Assembly: GCA_903904495.1 (NCBI GenBank)
Contig: CAIVCU010000067.1
Span: 1-13,701, forward strand
DNA: 13,701 bases
Source: an uncultured Chlorobiaceae bacterium
GTDB lineage: Bacteria > Bacteroidota > Chlorobiia > Chlorobiales > Chlorobiaceae
Reading direction: 5' to 3'
Each line of letters begins with the position of its first letter. Positions within the stretch are counted from its first letter, which is position 1. The notes beneath the pieces are model-generated. The model saw nothing but the letters and a program-made list of their open reading frames with translations, was not told where the DNA came from and ran no database searches. Shown in pieces: positions 5,988-12,801 of this stretch. Made by a program: the position numbers and the translations under genes.

Positions 5988-7607
5988 ATGACAAGAGTTG
6001 AACAACAGAATGGGGTATCGGTAGCGGCAATGCTGCCGAATCCGGCCCATACCTATGACACCGGGTTCAGGAAAATAATCATCACCTTGACGGTGATCGT
6101 GTCGGCCATGCTTGAACTGATCGACACGACCATTGTGAATGTAGCGCTGACACAGATCAGCGGAAACCTTGGCGCCAGTATTGATGATGTCGCATGGGTG
6201 GTCACCAGTTATGCCATTGCCAACGTTATTGTAATCCCCCTTTCCGGCTTTCTTGGCAACTTACTCGGACGACGAAACTACTACATCGGTTCGATTCTGC
6301 TCTTTACCTTTGCATCTCTGCTTTGCGGCATGGCCCCGAATATCTGGGCACTGGTGATTTTCCGCTTTCTGCAAGGGCTCGGTGGCGGAGCGCTCCTCCC
6401 GACATCTCAGGCTATCCTCTATGAAACATACCGACCTGAAGAGCGTGGCAAGGCGACCGGCATCTTTTCCATGGGCCTTGTGCTTGGCCCCACCATAGGA
6501 CCGCTGCTCGGTGGCTTTCTTGTGGACTACTTCTCTTGGGATTGGTGCTTTTTCGTAAACATCCCGGTCGGGCTTCTTGCCGCATGGTCTGCCTTTACCT
6601 TTCTCAGAGAGCCGAAAGTTAAACACACAGTCTCAAAAATCGACTGGACAGGTATCGGACTGCTTGCGGTCGGCATTGGGTCCCTGCAGTTCATTCTTGA
6701 ACGGGGAGAGTCGAAAGACTGGTTTGAAACCGATTATATCGTCTGGTTTACCATCATTGCTGTTGTATCACTGCTGGCATTTGTCTGGTGGGAACTGCAC
6801 ACCAAAGAACCGGCGGTTGACCTGCGAGTGCTGGCCCGAAGCAAAAACCTTGCAATTGGTGCCGTGCTTACTTTTATCGTCGGGTATGGCCTCTATGGAT
6901 CGCTCTTTGTCTTTCCTGTCTTTGTGCAACGACTCCTCGGTTTTACTGCGCTGATGACAGGAATGGTACTTTTTCCAAGCAGTATTGTGACGGGAATAAT
7001 CTCGCTTCCGCTGGGCATTGCCATGCAACGAGGCATCTCTCCTAAAATGATTATGGCTATTGGTATGGTGGCCTTTACCGCCTTCTGCTGGGAACTCGGC
7101 CAGCAGACGATGCAGTCGGGAGCGGAAAACTTTTTCTGGATACTGCTCCTTCGCGGTTTCGGGCTCGGATTCATCTTCATTCCTGTTACCATGCTTGCTG
7201 TTGCAGGGCTGCACGGCAAAGACATCGGGCAGGCTACCGGGCTCAATAACATGGTACGCCAGCTTGGCGGCTCATTCGGCATTGCGATTACCAATACCTA
7301 TATCGCAAGACGGGTGGCTGCACACAGGGTGGAGCTTCTCAGCCACCTTTCGTTCTATGATCCCGCTGCGGTCACAAGGCTTGACAGCGTACAGCAGCTT
7401 GCCACTATGAAGGCCGGGATGTCACAGCATGAAGCGGAACTTGCAGGCATAAAAGCGCTTGAAGGCACTGTTACAGCTCAAAGCCACCATCTGGCTTACA
7501 TGGATGCATTTATGCTTATTGCACTCCTTTTTGCACTTGCCATGCCTCTGCTCCTTCTGATCAGGATACCGAAAGGGGAAAAGGTCGATCTTTCATCAAC
7601 ACACTGA
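5988..7607 (+). CDS. EmrB/QacA-type MFS drug exporter (DHA2, 14 transmembrane segments)
   Basis: This 539-residue proton-driven inner-membrane exporter shows the DHA2 signatures. Motif D1 is LIDTTIVNVAL (about 44-54), motif A is GFLGNLLGRR (about 87-96), motif B is in RFLQGLGGGALLPTS, and motif C is GIFSMGLVLGPTIGPLLGG (about 158-176). The hydrophobic profile fits 14 helices, with a long periplasmic loop before the last one (residues about 445-505). With the adaptor and TolC-like channel upstream it completes a tripartite EmrAB-TolC-like pump. I take the ATG at 5988; a second in-frame ATG at 6030 would also keep all membrane segments. The gene ends 4 bases before the stop of the convergent msrB gene. 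The substrate cannot be deduced; hydrophobic toxins or organic acids are typical for the family. Confidence 0.94.
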   Translation: MTRVEQQNGVSVAAMLPNPAHTYDTGFRKIIITLTVIVSAMLELIDTTIVNVALTQISGNLGASIDDVAWVVTSYAIANVIVIPLSGFLGNLLGRRNYYIGSILLFTFASLLCGMAPNIWALVIFRFLQGLGGGALLPTSQAILYETYRPEERGKATGIFSMGLVLGPTIGPLLGGFLVDYFSWDWCFFVNIPVGLLAAWSAFTFLREPKVKHTVSKIDWTGIGLLAVGIGSLQFILERGESKDWFETDYIVWFTIIAVVSLLAFVWWELHTKEPAVDLRVLARSKNLAIGAVLTFIVGYGLYGSLFVFPVFVQRLLGFTALMTGMVLFPSSIVTGIISLPLGIAMQRGISPKMIMAIGMVAFTAFCWELGQQTMQSGAENFFWILLLRGFGLGFIFIPVTMLAVAGLHGKDIGQATGLNNMVRQLGGSFGIAITNTYIARRVAAHRVELLSHLSFYDPAAVTRLDSVQQLATMKAGMSQHEAELAGIKALEGTVTAQSHHLAYMDAFMLIALLFALAMPLLLLIRIPKGEKVDLSSTH

Positions 7608-7611
7608 TTCC

Positions 7612-8163
7612 CTATTGGGCTTTTTTGGCTTCTTGTCTGTCAGGGACAAAATCGAGCACAATCGAGTTCATGCAAAAGCGCTTTCCGGTAGGGGGTGGGC
7701 CATCGTCAAAGAGATGACCAAGATGAGCGCCGCACCTTCCACAGAGTGCCTCAGTTCTTACCATGCCGTAGGAGCGATCCGGAAGATACATCACACTTCC
7801 TTTTCGCACCTCCTCGAAAAAACTCGGCCAGCCGCAGGTTGAGGCAAATTTGGCATCGGAGCGAAACAGGGCGTTACCACATGCTGCACAGTAGTAAGTC
7901 CCCTTGCCGGTATAGTCCCAGAACCTGCCGGAAAATGCAGACTCGGTCTCTTTTTTACGTGCTACGGCATAGACTTCAGGAGAGAGCACCTTCTTCCAAA
8001 CCGCATCCGGCAGGTTGAGTTTAGCGGTATCAGTGCGCGAATAATATGGATTGGAGGGTTTTTGCTGTTCCATTTTTTTGGGTGTCTTGATGTTTTCTGC
8101 AGGAGCTGTACAAGGGGAAAGCAGTGCTGAAAACACAAACAGCAACAAATAAAGCTGTTTCAT
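7612..8163 (-). CDS. msrB: Exported peptide methionine-R-sulfoxide reductase MsrB
   Basis: The enzyme reduces methionine-R-sulfoxide in oxidised proteins. I choose the ATG at 8161-8163 (183 residues) because it begins with a signal peptide, MKQLYLLLFVFSALLSPC, followed by APAEN. The in-frame ATG at 8262 would add 33 residues in front of the signal and translate through a perfect inverted repeat. A lipobox-like Cys18 is present but has Pro at -1, so ordinary Sec cleavage near APA-EN seems more likely than lipidation. The SelR domain spans about 47-172: zinc ligands C92/C95 (CAAC) and C141/C144 (CGRC), probable resolving C110 in CGWPSF, and catalytic C164 in RFCMNS. The protein should act in the periplasm and needs a thiol reductant there. 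A TlpA-like protein is encoded 5 kb away, but a link is speculative. Confidence 0.92.
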   Translation of the reverse strand: MKQLYLLLFVFSALLSPCTAPAENIKTPKKMEQQKPSNPYYSRTDTAKLNLPDAVWKKVLSPEVYAVARKKETESAFSGRFWDYTGKGTYYCAACGNALFRSDAKFASTCGWPSFFEEVRKGSVMYLPDRSYGMVRTEALCGRCGAHLGHLFDDGPPPTGKRFCMNSIVLDFVPDRQEAKKAQ

Positions 8164-8174
8164 AATAAATCGTT

Positions 8175-8209
8175 GCGTTACAATATTCTCTTTCTGAGGA
8201 TTGTAACGC
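8175..8209. promoter_or_regulatory. Perfect 10-15-10 inverted repeat upstream of msrB
   Basis: GCGTTACAAT (8175-8184) and ATTGTAACGC (8200-8209) are exact reverse complements separated by 15 bases. The dyad starts 11 bases upstream of the preferred msrB start and is not followed by a U-run in either direction, so it is not a standard terminator. It could be an operator with half-sites 25 bp apart, or an RNA hairpin in the msrB leader. I do not recognise the cognate regulator. Confidence 0.55.
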
Positions 8210-8248
8210 GACACGATGCATAAGGGTTCCAGTGACAATATCTCCACA

Positions 8249-8292
8249 AAAAAGGAAGGCACTGTAATTTTTTTGTCAGACGTTCACAGTGC
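8249..8292 (-). terminator. Possible intrinsic terminator after the MFS exporter gene
   Basis: On the minus strand GCACTGT (8292-8286) pairs perfectly with ACAGTGC (8265-8259) across a 20-base loop. CTTCC and then a run of T follow downstream. The first arm overlaps the MFS stop codon. The stem is short and the loop long, so termination may be weak, with some read-through into msrB. Confidence 0.35.
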
Positions 8293-9594
8293 TTTATATC
8301 GATGGTAGGCTGTGCGGACACTCCTGCTTGAGTATACCAGAACCAGGGAAGCGAGGATTGTGACGATACAGCCTACGCGGATTGCAAGCCCTGTCCCGAA
8401 GTGTTCCGACAGATAGCCGATCTCAATGCTGCCGATCGGCATGAACCCCATGAAAACCATCATATACAGGCTCATCACCCTTCCCCGGAAACGATCTTCA
8501 ACGGTACTCTGAATTGTGGCGCTCATGGTTGAAACAGCGGCGACAAGCCCGAAGCCCGCGATGAAAAGAAAGAAAAGGGCTACTGGCAGAAACGTTGTAA
8601 ACGTAAAACCGATCAAGGCAAAAGCGAAAAGAATATTTCCTCCGGCAATAAAAACAAGACGGTCGATTTTTCTGGAGTATATGGAGACAAAGACGGTACC
8701 GATAACGGAACCAAGACCCGAAATACCATAGAGGGAGCCAAGACCTGAAGCATCCATCCCGAACGTATGTTTGGCTATAACCGGAAGCATAGTGACATAG
8801 GACCAAGCAAAAATTGAAATTACTGCGATAAACAGGACAATGGTCCTTATCAAGGGATGATCCCATGAATATTTCAATCCCTCTCTGATCGCCTGCAGCG
8901 GATGAACGGGATGTTTCGCCCCGACCTGTTTTGAGAGATCCTTCATGGAAAGGAGAGAGAGGATAACAGCAAAAAAACTGACTCCGTTAACGAGAAAAGC
9001 AACACCCGTTCCTGTGGCTGAAATAAGAAATCCAGCAATAGCAGGCCCGATAATCCGTGAGCCGTTATAGATCGCTGAATTCATCGCAATAGCCGATGAA
9101 AGCTCCTCACGCTCAACTATTTCACTGAGAAATGCCTGCAGCGCAGGAACATTGAGAGCATTAACACAGCCGAGAAGAAACGAAAGTGCAATAATGATCC
9201 CGATCGTCACCGTACCGGTCATGGCAAATATTCCAAGCACAAAAGCAAGTATCATTGCTGATGACTGAGTCCAGAGCAGAATGGTCCGCTTCGGGTAGCG
9301 ATCGACAATAACACCTCCAAAAAGTGAGAGAAAAAGAGTTGGAAGGGTCGAAGCAGCAGCAACAACTCCAACGTCAAAAGCCGAACCGGTAATTTCCAGC
9401 ACAAGCCAACCCTGTGCAACCATCTGTATCCATGTACCGATCATGGATATCACCTGCCCGGGAAAATAACGTCGAAAATTCTGGCTCTGGAAAGCAGGAA
9501 AAGCTGAAAGCAATTGCTGCGAAACGCCTTTTTTCTTTTGAGATTCCGGCTTATCCGGATTTTTTATTGTGGAGTCTTCATCAGATATCGGCAT
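8284..9594 (-). CDS. MFS transporter, 12-helix MFS_3/EntS-like exporter family
   Basis: This 436-residue inner-membrane major facilitator protein has a polar N-terminal tail of about 30 residues rich in Lys, Asp and Glu. The conserved FRRYFPGQVISMIGTWIQMV (about 40-59) and the motif A-like GGVIVDRYPKR (about 93-103) are typical of the MFS_3 group, which includes the enterobactin exporter EntS. NGSRIIGPAIAGFL and the second-half loop near SIYSRKIDRL fit the same family. The substrate is unknown; siderophores, macrolides and other small molecules are known for relatives. The ATG at 9592-9594 has a weak purine-rich site (GAAGATG) upstream. The gene is divergent from the SatP-like transporter and shares a 200-base regulatory region with it. 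Msr reductase lies downstream on the same strand. Confidence 0.9.
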   Translation of the reverse strand: MPISDEDSTIKNPDKPESQKKKGVSQQLLSAFPAFQSQNFRRYFPGQVISMIGTWIQMVAQGWLVLEITGSAFDVGVVAAASTLPTLFLSLFGGVIVDRYPKRTILLWTQSSAMILAFVLGIFAMTGTVTIGIIIALSFLLGCVNALNVPALQAFLSEIVEREELSSAIAMNSAIYNGSRIIGPAIAGFLISATGTGVAFLVNGVSFFAVILSLLSMKDLSKQVGAKHPVHPLQAIREGLKYSWDHPLIRTIVLFIAVISIFAWSYVTMLPVIAKHTFGMDASGLGSLYGISGLGSVIGTVFVSIYSRKIDRLVFIAGGNILFAFALIGFTFTTFLPVALFFLFIAGFGLVAAVSTMSATIQSTVEDRFRGRVMSLYMMVFMGFMPIGSIEIGYLSEHFGTGLAIRVGCIVTILASLVLVYSSRSVRTAYHRYKAL

Positions 9595-9659
9595 CGTAAC
9601 AAAACATCTTCATTTATCACTACATCAAAGCCCAAAGTAATTAAAAGAAAGCGGCAAAC

Positions 9660-9713
9660 ATGATACGATCATAAATGAACAATACTGCTATTCTTTAAAA
9701 AATAATAGCAGTA
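9660..9713. promoter_or_regulatory. Two operator-like dyads between divergent transporter genes
   Basis: TACTGCTATT (9683-9692) and AATAGCAGTA (9704-9713) form a perfect 10-bp inverted repeat with an 11-base A-rich spacer. The half-sites are 21 bp apart, two helical turns. Just beside it ATGAT-ACG-ATCAT (9660-9672) is a perfect 13-bp dyad. Their place between divergent starts (9594 and 9795) favours operators over terminators. The regulator is not known. Confidence 0.55.
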
Positions 9714-9722
9714 CATTTACGA

Positions 9723-9756
9723 AGCCGTTTCGACCACTGTTACCATTGCGACGGCT
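9723..9756 (+). promoter_or_regulatory. Possible leader hairpin upstream of the SatP-like gene
   Basis: AGCCGT (9723-9728) pairs with ACGGCT (9751-9756), and CG at 9731-9732 can extend the stem with CG at 9749-9750. It lies about 40 bases before the ATG. The Shine-Dalgarno AAGGAG (9781-9786) stays outside the stem, so the structure need not block translation. Confidence 0.3.
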
Positions 9757-9794
9757 GTAACTGATATCAACTAAAACAAAAAGGAGCTCTACCG

Positions 9795-10340
9795 ATGAAT
9801 GTAGTTAATCCGGAAGCGATCGGGTTATTTGGACTTATCGTCACTGTCTGGGTTTTTGGCCTGGAACAGCTGGGATTCGGGCTTGACAGCGAGACTGATC
9901 ATGCAAAACTGGGAAGAAATCTTGCCCATATTGCCCTTTATTTTGGCGGTGTCGCGCAGCTTTTCACGGCCGCATGTCTTTATCTTTTTGATGTAGGGAT
10001 GCCGCCTGAAGCAAGAATTTATATCGGTACCATCTTTGCCACTTACGGATTGTTCTGGGTAGTTGTGGCCATGCATTTCTACAATCCTGGAGACAAAAAG
10101 ATTTACGCTCACCTTTTTCTCGGTATCTTTTTCATTACGGCTGTTTTCAGCTACAAAGCGATCCTGATGGGAAAAATATGGCCGTTAGGTACCGTGCTGC
10201 TGCTCATCAATTTACTGACCATTTTGCTTCCCTTTGCCTGGTACAAGCAGAATCCACTGATAACAAAGATCTGCGGTGCAACCAATGTTGCTATCGGACT
10301 CTGCGCTCTGCCGCTTCTGCTGCACTCTCTTGGGGTGTAA
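9795..10340 (+). CDS. GPR1/FUN34/YaaH (SatP) family acetate/succinate transporter
   Basis: This 181-residue inner-membrane protein has about six hydrophobic segments, the normal size and layout for the AceTr family. The N-terminal NPEAIGLFGL (5-14) corresponds to the family signature NPAPLGL, though it is a diverged version. GGVAQLFTA (51-59), TYGLFWV (83-89) and KICGATNVAIGL (158-169) align by eye with GGIAQIFAG, SYGSFWL and ICGASAIYLA of E. coli SatP. A strong AAGGAG with an 8-base spacer precedes the ATG. Known members carry acetate and succinate with protons. Green sulfur bacteria co-assimilate acetate, so uptake is a reasonable role, but the diverged signature leaves the substrate open. 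A structured 3' region follows, then the dodecin gene on the same strand. Confidence 0.82.
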   Translation: MNVVNPEAIGLFGLIVTVWVFGLEQLGFGLDSETDHAKLGRNLAHIALYFGGVAQLFTAACLYLFDVGMPPEARIYIGTIFATYGLFWVVVAMHFYNPGDKKIYAHLFLGIFFITAVFSYKAILMGKIWPLGTVLLLINLLTILLPFAWYKQNPLITKICGATNVAIGLCALPLLLHSLGV

Positions 10341-10357
10341 CAACCCATCCTCTTCAA

Positions 10358-10394
10358 GCCCGGAACAATCATCTGTTAAGCGGTTGTTTCGGGC
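10358..10394 (+). terminator. Hairpin downstream of the SatP-like gene (terminator-like, no U-run)
   Basis: GCCCGGAACAA (10358-10368) pairs with TTGTTTCGGGC (10384-10394) through 11 pairs including one G-U, around a 15-base loop. It begins 18 bases after the stop. No T-run follows, so it may be an RNA-stabilising or Rho-associated 3' structure rather than an intrinsic terminator. Confidence 0.4.
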
Positions 10395-10477
10395 CGCACC
10401 CACCATTTAAATACAACACCTCAGTCTTTTTACCGATTATCCTGCTTTAATTAACTCACAGGCATAGAAAGGTTTTT

Positions 10478-10530
10478 TTGAAGATTTCGCCTTAATTGCT
10501 AATATGAGATCTGATCTGACGCACGCGTCA
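10478..10530 (+). promoter_or_regulatory. Possible sigma-70-type promoter and dyad upstream of dodecin
   Basis: TTGAAG (10478-10483) and TAATAT (10500-10505) are separated by 16 bases, each matching four of six consensus positions. The dyad TGACGC-AC-GCGTCA (10517-10530) would lie just after the predicted start. An eight-T run follows at 10547-10554. Apart from this and the hairpin before it I see nothing coding between 10341 and 10577. Confidence 0.3.
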
Positions 10531-10577
10531 CCTTACGTGTACCTTCTTTTTTTTAAGCACTTAAACCATGACACGCC

Positions 10578-10790
10578 ATGAGCGCTCACATTTATAAGAA
10601 AATCGAAATTGTAGGTTCTTCGCCCACAAGCATTGAAGAAGCTGTCAATAATGCTGTTGCCAAAGCTTCTGAATCAATCAGAAATATCAAATGGGTTGAG
10701 ATAGTAGAGACCCGCGGTCATGTAGAAAACCAGAAACTGGCCTATTGGCAGGTGACGATAAAAGTCGGCTTCACCCTCGACGAAAATTGA
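10578..10790 (+). CDS. Dodecin (small flavin-binding dodecamer protein)
   Basis: This 70-residue protein has the full dodecin pattern: YKKIEIVGSSPTSIEEAVNNAV (strand and long helix), then NIKWVEIVETRG with W39 in the place of the flavin-stacking Trp. It ends with YWQVTIKVGF, where Q58 matches the Gln that contacts the isoalloxazine ring. Dodecins assemble into hollow 12-mers that sequester FMN, riboflavin or related flavins and limit their photochemistry and redox damage. That would suit a phototroph, though the family is widespread. The ATG at 10578 lacks a clear Shine-Dalgarno; the ATG at 10568 is out of frame. It is followed by a strong terminator shared with the convergent pckA gene. Confidence 0.92.
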   Translation: MSAHIYKKIEIVGSSPTSIEEAVNNAVAKASESIRNIKWVEIVETRGHVENQKLAYWQVTIKVGFTLDEN

Positions 10791-10805
10791 TCGGGACGTT
10801 TGATT

Positions 10806-10849
10806 ATAAAGCAGAAACGGCGCCATGAGAGGCGCCGTTTCTGCTTTAT
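10806..10849. terminator. Perfect 19-bp bidirectional terminator between dodecin and pckA
   Basis: Bases 10806-10824 and 10831-10849 are exact reverse complements around the 6-base loop ATGAGA, with a GGCGCC core next to the loop. The stem base ends in ATAAAG/CTTTAT, which places U-rich sequence at the 3' side in both directions. Its position between two converging genes supports termination on both strands. Confidence 0.88.
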
Positions 10850-10863
10850 GAAAATCGGAATAA

Positions 10864-12729
10864 TCAGCTGTCGAGAGAATAATCTTCCGGAGCCAGTGAC
10901 CAGTGCTCTGGAGAGAGCCATAGTGTGGAGAGCATGAGTTCCCTGATATGGTTAAACTCTTTGGGCAGCCTGTCGTAAATCATGGCAAAAAGCTCTTCAT
11001 GCGAAAGAAGCTCCTTTTTCCATGCTTCACGGTCTACCGACATAAGTTTTGAAAACTTCTCGGATGTCATCTCTTCAAGACCGGTCCAATCGATTGATTC
11101 GTACTTTGGCATCCAACCGAGCGGACTTTCAACAGCGGCAGCATGTCCACGCACACGACCGACAATCCATTGCAGGACGCGCATATTATCACCGAAACCA
11201 GGCCAGAGAAACTTGCCGTTTTCATCTTTGCGGAACCAGTTGACACCAAAAATTCTTGGCGGTTCCTGCAGAGTACGTCCAACATGGAGCCAATGATTGA
11301 AGTAATCACCCATGTGGTAACCGCAGAAAGGAATCATGGCAAAAGGATCGCGGCGAACATCGCCAATCGTGCCGGCGGCTGCAGCGGTTTTTTCTGAACC
11401 CATTGTAGCAGCGAGATAGACCCCGAAATTCCAGTTTGCAGACTGATAAACAAGCGGAACAGTATCGCCACGGCGACCGCCAAAAATAAATGCACTGATC
11501 GGCACACCTTTAGGATTTTCCCAGTCGGGGTCAAGCGAAGGACACTGACTTGCCGGTGAGGTAAACCGGGCATTAGGATGCGAAGAAACCCTGCCGCAAT
11601 CGGCAGTCCATCGATTGCCTTGCCAATCGATAAGCTCAGCGGGCGGTACTTTTGTCATTCCCTCCCACCAGACATCCCCGTCAGGGGTCATAGCGACATT
11701 GGTAAAAATACAGTTCTTTGAGAGAGTCGCCATGGCATTCGGATTTGATTGTTCCGACGTACCGGGAGCAACACCGAAAAAGCCGTATTCAGGATTTATC
11801 GCATGAAGGCGACCGTCTTCACCTGGCTTGATCCACGCAATATCGTCTCCTATAGTTGTAACTTTCCACCCCTCAAAAGAGTGAGGCGGGATAAGCATGG
11901 CAAAATTTGTTTTACCGCAGGCACTCGGGAATGCAGCTCCGACATAGGTTTTTTCACCTGCGGGAGATTCAACTCCGAGAATCAGCATATGCTCAGCGAG
12001 CCAGCCTTCATCACGGGCCATTGAAGAGGCGATACGCAGGGCAAAGCATTTTTTACCAAGAAGAGCATTGCCGCCATAGCCACTTCCGTAAGAGACAATT
12101 GAGCGTTCTTCAGGGAAATGAACTATATATTTCTTGCCATTGCATGGCCATGGAACATCTATTGCGCCCGGCTCAAGCGGTGCACCGACAGAGTGCAGAC
12201 ACGGAACAAACTCATTGTTTTCACCAAGCAGCTCTATGACGCTTCGTCCCATTCTCGTCATAATGCGCATGTTGGTAACAACATAGGGGGAATCGGAAAT
12301 TTCAACGCCAATATGCGCAATATGCGACCCGAGAGGGCCCATGCTGAAAGGTATGACATACATGGTTCTGCCTTCCATACAACCAGTGAACAGCTCATTG
12401 AGAGTCGCTTTCATCTCTTTTGGCGCAACCCAGTTGTTGGTCGGCCCGGCATCCTGGCGACGGAGGCTGCAGATGTAGGTACGGTCCTCAACCCTTGCAA
12501 CATCACTCGGATCCGACCGGCAGAGATAGCTGTTCGGACGTTTCTCTTCGGACAGCCTGATAAAAGTACCGCTCTTCACCATCTGCTCACAGAGGGTATC
12601 GTACTCTTCCTGGGAGCCATCGCACCAGTGAACCGAACTCGGGCGACAAAGATCAGCGGTTTTCTGCACCCACTGAATCAACTTCTGGTTTTTCACATAA
12701 TCCGGAGGATTAATCTGAATTAACGTCAT
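10864..12729 (-). CDS. pckA: Phosphoenolpyruvate carboxykinase, GTP-dependent
   Basis: This 621-residue enzyme interconverts oxaloacetate + GTP and PEP + CO2 + GDP in the cytoplasm. The length and motifs match the GTP class (EC 4.1.1.32), not the shorter ATP class. RTMYVIPFSMGPLGS lies at 121-135 and SYGSGYGGNALLGKKC at 213-228. The P-loop AFPSACGKTN (266-275) carries the reactive C271. The kinase-2/metal motif GDDIAWIK lies at 294-301, and the guanine-side region includes FIFGGRRGDTVPL in the C-terminal half. All look intact. The start at 12727-12729 is preceded by AAAGAAAGA as a modest ribosome binding site. In a green sulfur bacterium it would connect the reductive TCA cycle to PEP. It converges on dodecin and lies downstream of an exported thioredoxin-like gene from which terminators separate it. 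Confidence 0.97.
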   Translation of the reverse strand: MTLIQINPPDYVKNQKLIQWVQKTADLCRPSSVHWCDGSQEEYDTLCEQMVKSGTFIRLSEEKRPNSYLCRSDPSDVARVEDRTYICSLRRQDAGPTNNWVAPKEMKATLNELFTGCMEGRTMYVIPFSMGPLGSHIAHIGVEISDSPYVVTNMRIMTRMGRSVIELLGENNEFVPCLHSVGAPLEPGAIDVPWPCNGKKYIVHFPEERSIVSYGSGYGGNALLGKKCFALRIASSMARDEGWLAEHMLILGVESPAGEKTYVGAAFPSACGKTNFAMLIPPHSFEGWKVTTIGDDIAWIKPGEDGRLHAINPEYGFFGVAPGTSEQSNPNAMATLSKNCIFTNVAMTPDGDVWWEGMTKVPPAELIDWQGNRWTADCGRVSSHPNARFTSPASQCPSLDPDWENPKGVPISAFIFGGRRGDTVPLVYQSANWNFGVYLAATMGSEKTAAAAGTIGDVRRDPFAMIPFCGYHMGDYFNHWLHVGRTLQEPPRIFGVNWFRKDENGKFLWPGFGDNMRVLQWIVGRVRGHAAAVESPLGWMPKYESIDWTGLEEMTSEKFSKLMSVDREAWKKELLSHEELFAMIYDRLPKEFNHIRELMLSTLWLSPEHWSLAPEDYSLDS

Positions 12730-12759
12730 GGTCTTTCTTTTTTGGTCTAACGGTTATAC

Positions 12760-12786
12760 AAAAAAAACGCCCGCAGCCACCTGCGG
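12760..12786 (-). terminator. Intrinsic terminator (distal) downstream of the TlpA-like gene, 30 bases before pckA
   Basis: On the minus strand CCGCAG-GTGG-CTGCGG (12786-12771) is followed by GCG and eight T (12767-12760). It is a GC-rich stem with a U-run, the textbook form. It ends only 30 bases upstream of the pckA start, so it could also act as an attenuator in a pckA leader. Confidence 0.72.
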
Positions 12787-12801
12787 CTACGGACGTATAA
12801 G

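Noticed and set aside
7610..7626. CCC-TATT-GGG followed by a T-run between emrB-like and msrB
   Set aside because: The stem is only 3 bp and lies in the 3' end of msrB coding sequence. It is too weak to call a terminator.
8164..8262. 33-residue N-terminal extension of MsrB
   Set aside because: It would place a polar stretch before a signal peptide and translate a perfect inverted repeat. The ATG at 8161-8163 fits better.
10212..10450. Overlapping small ORFs on both strands at the end of the SatP-like gene
   Set aside because: They are out-of-frame shadows of the transporter and its 3' hairpin, with no recognisable protein features or ribosome sites.
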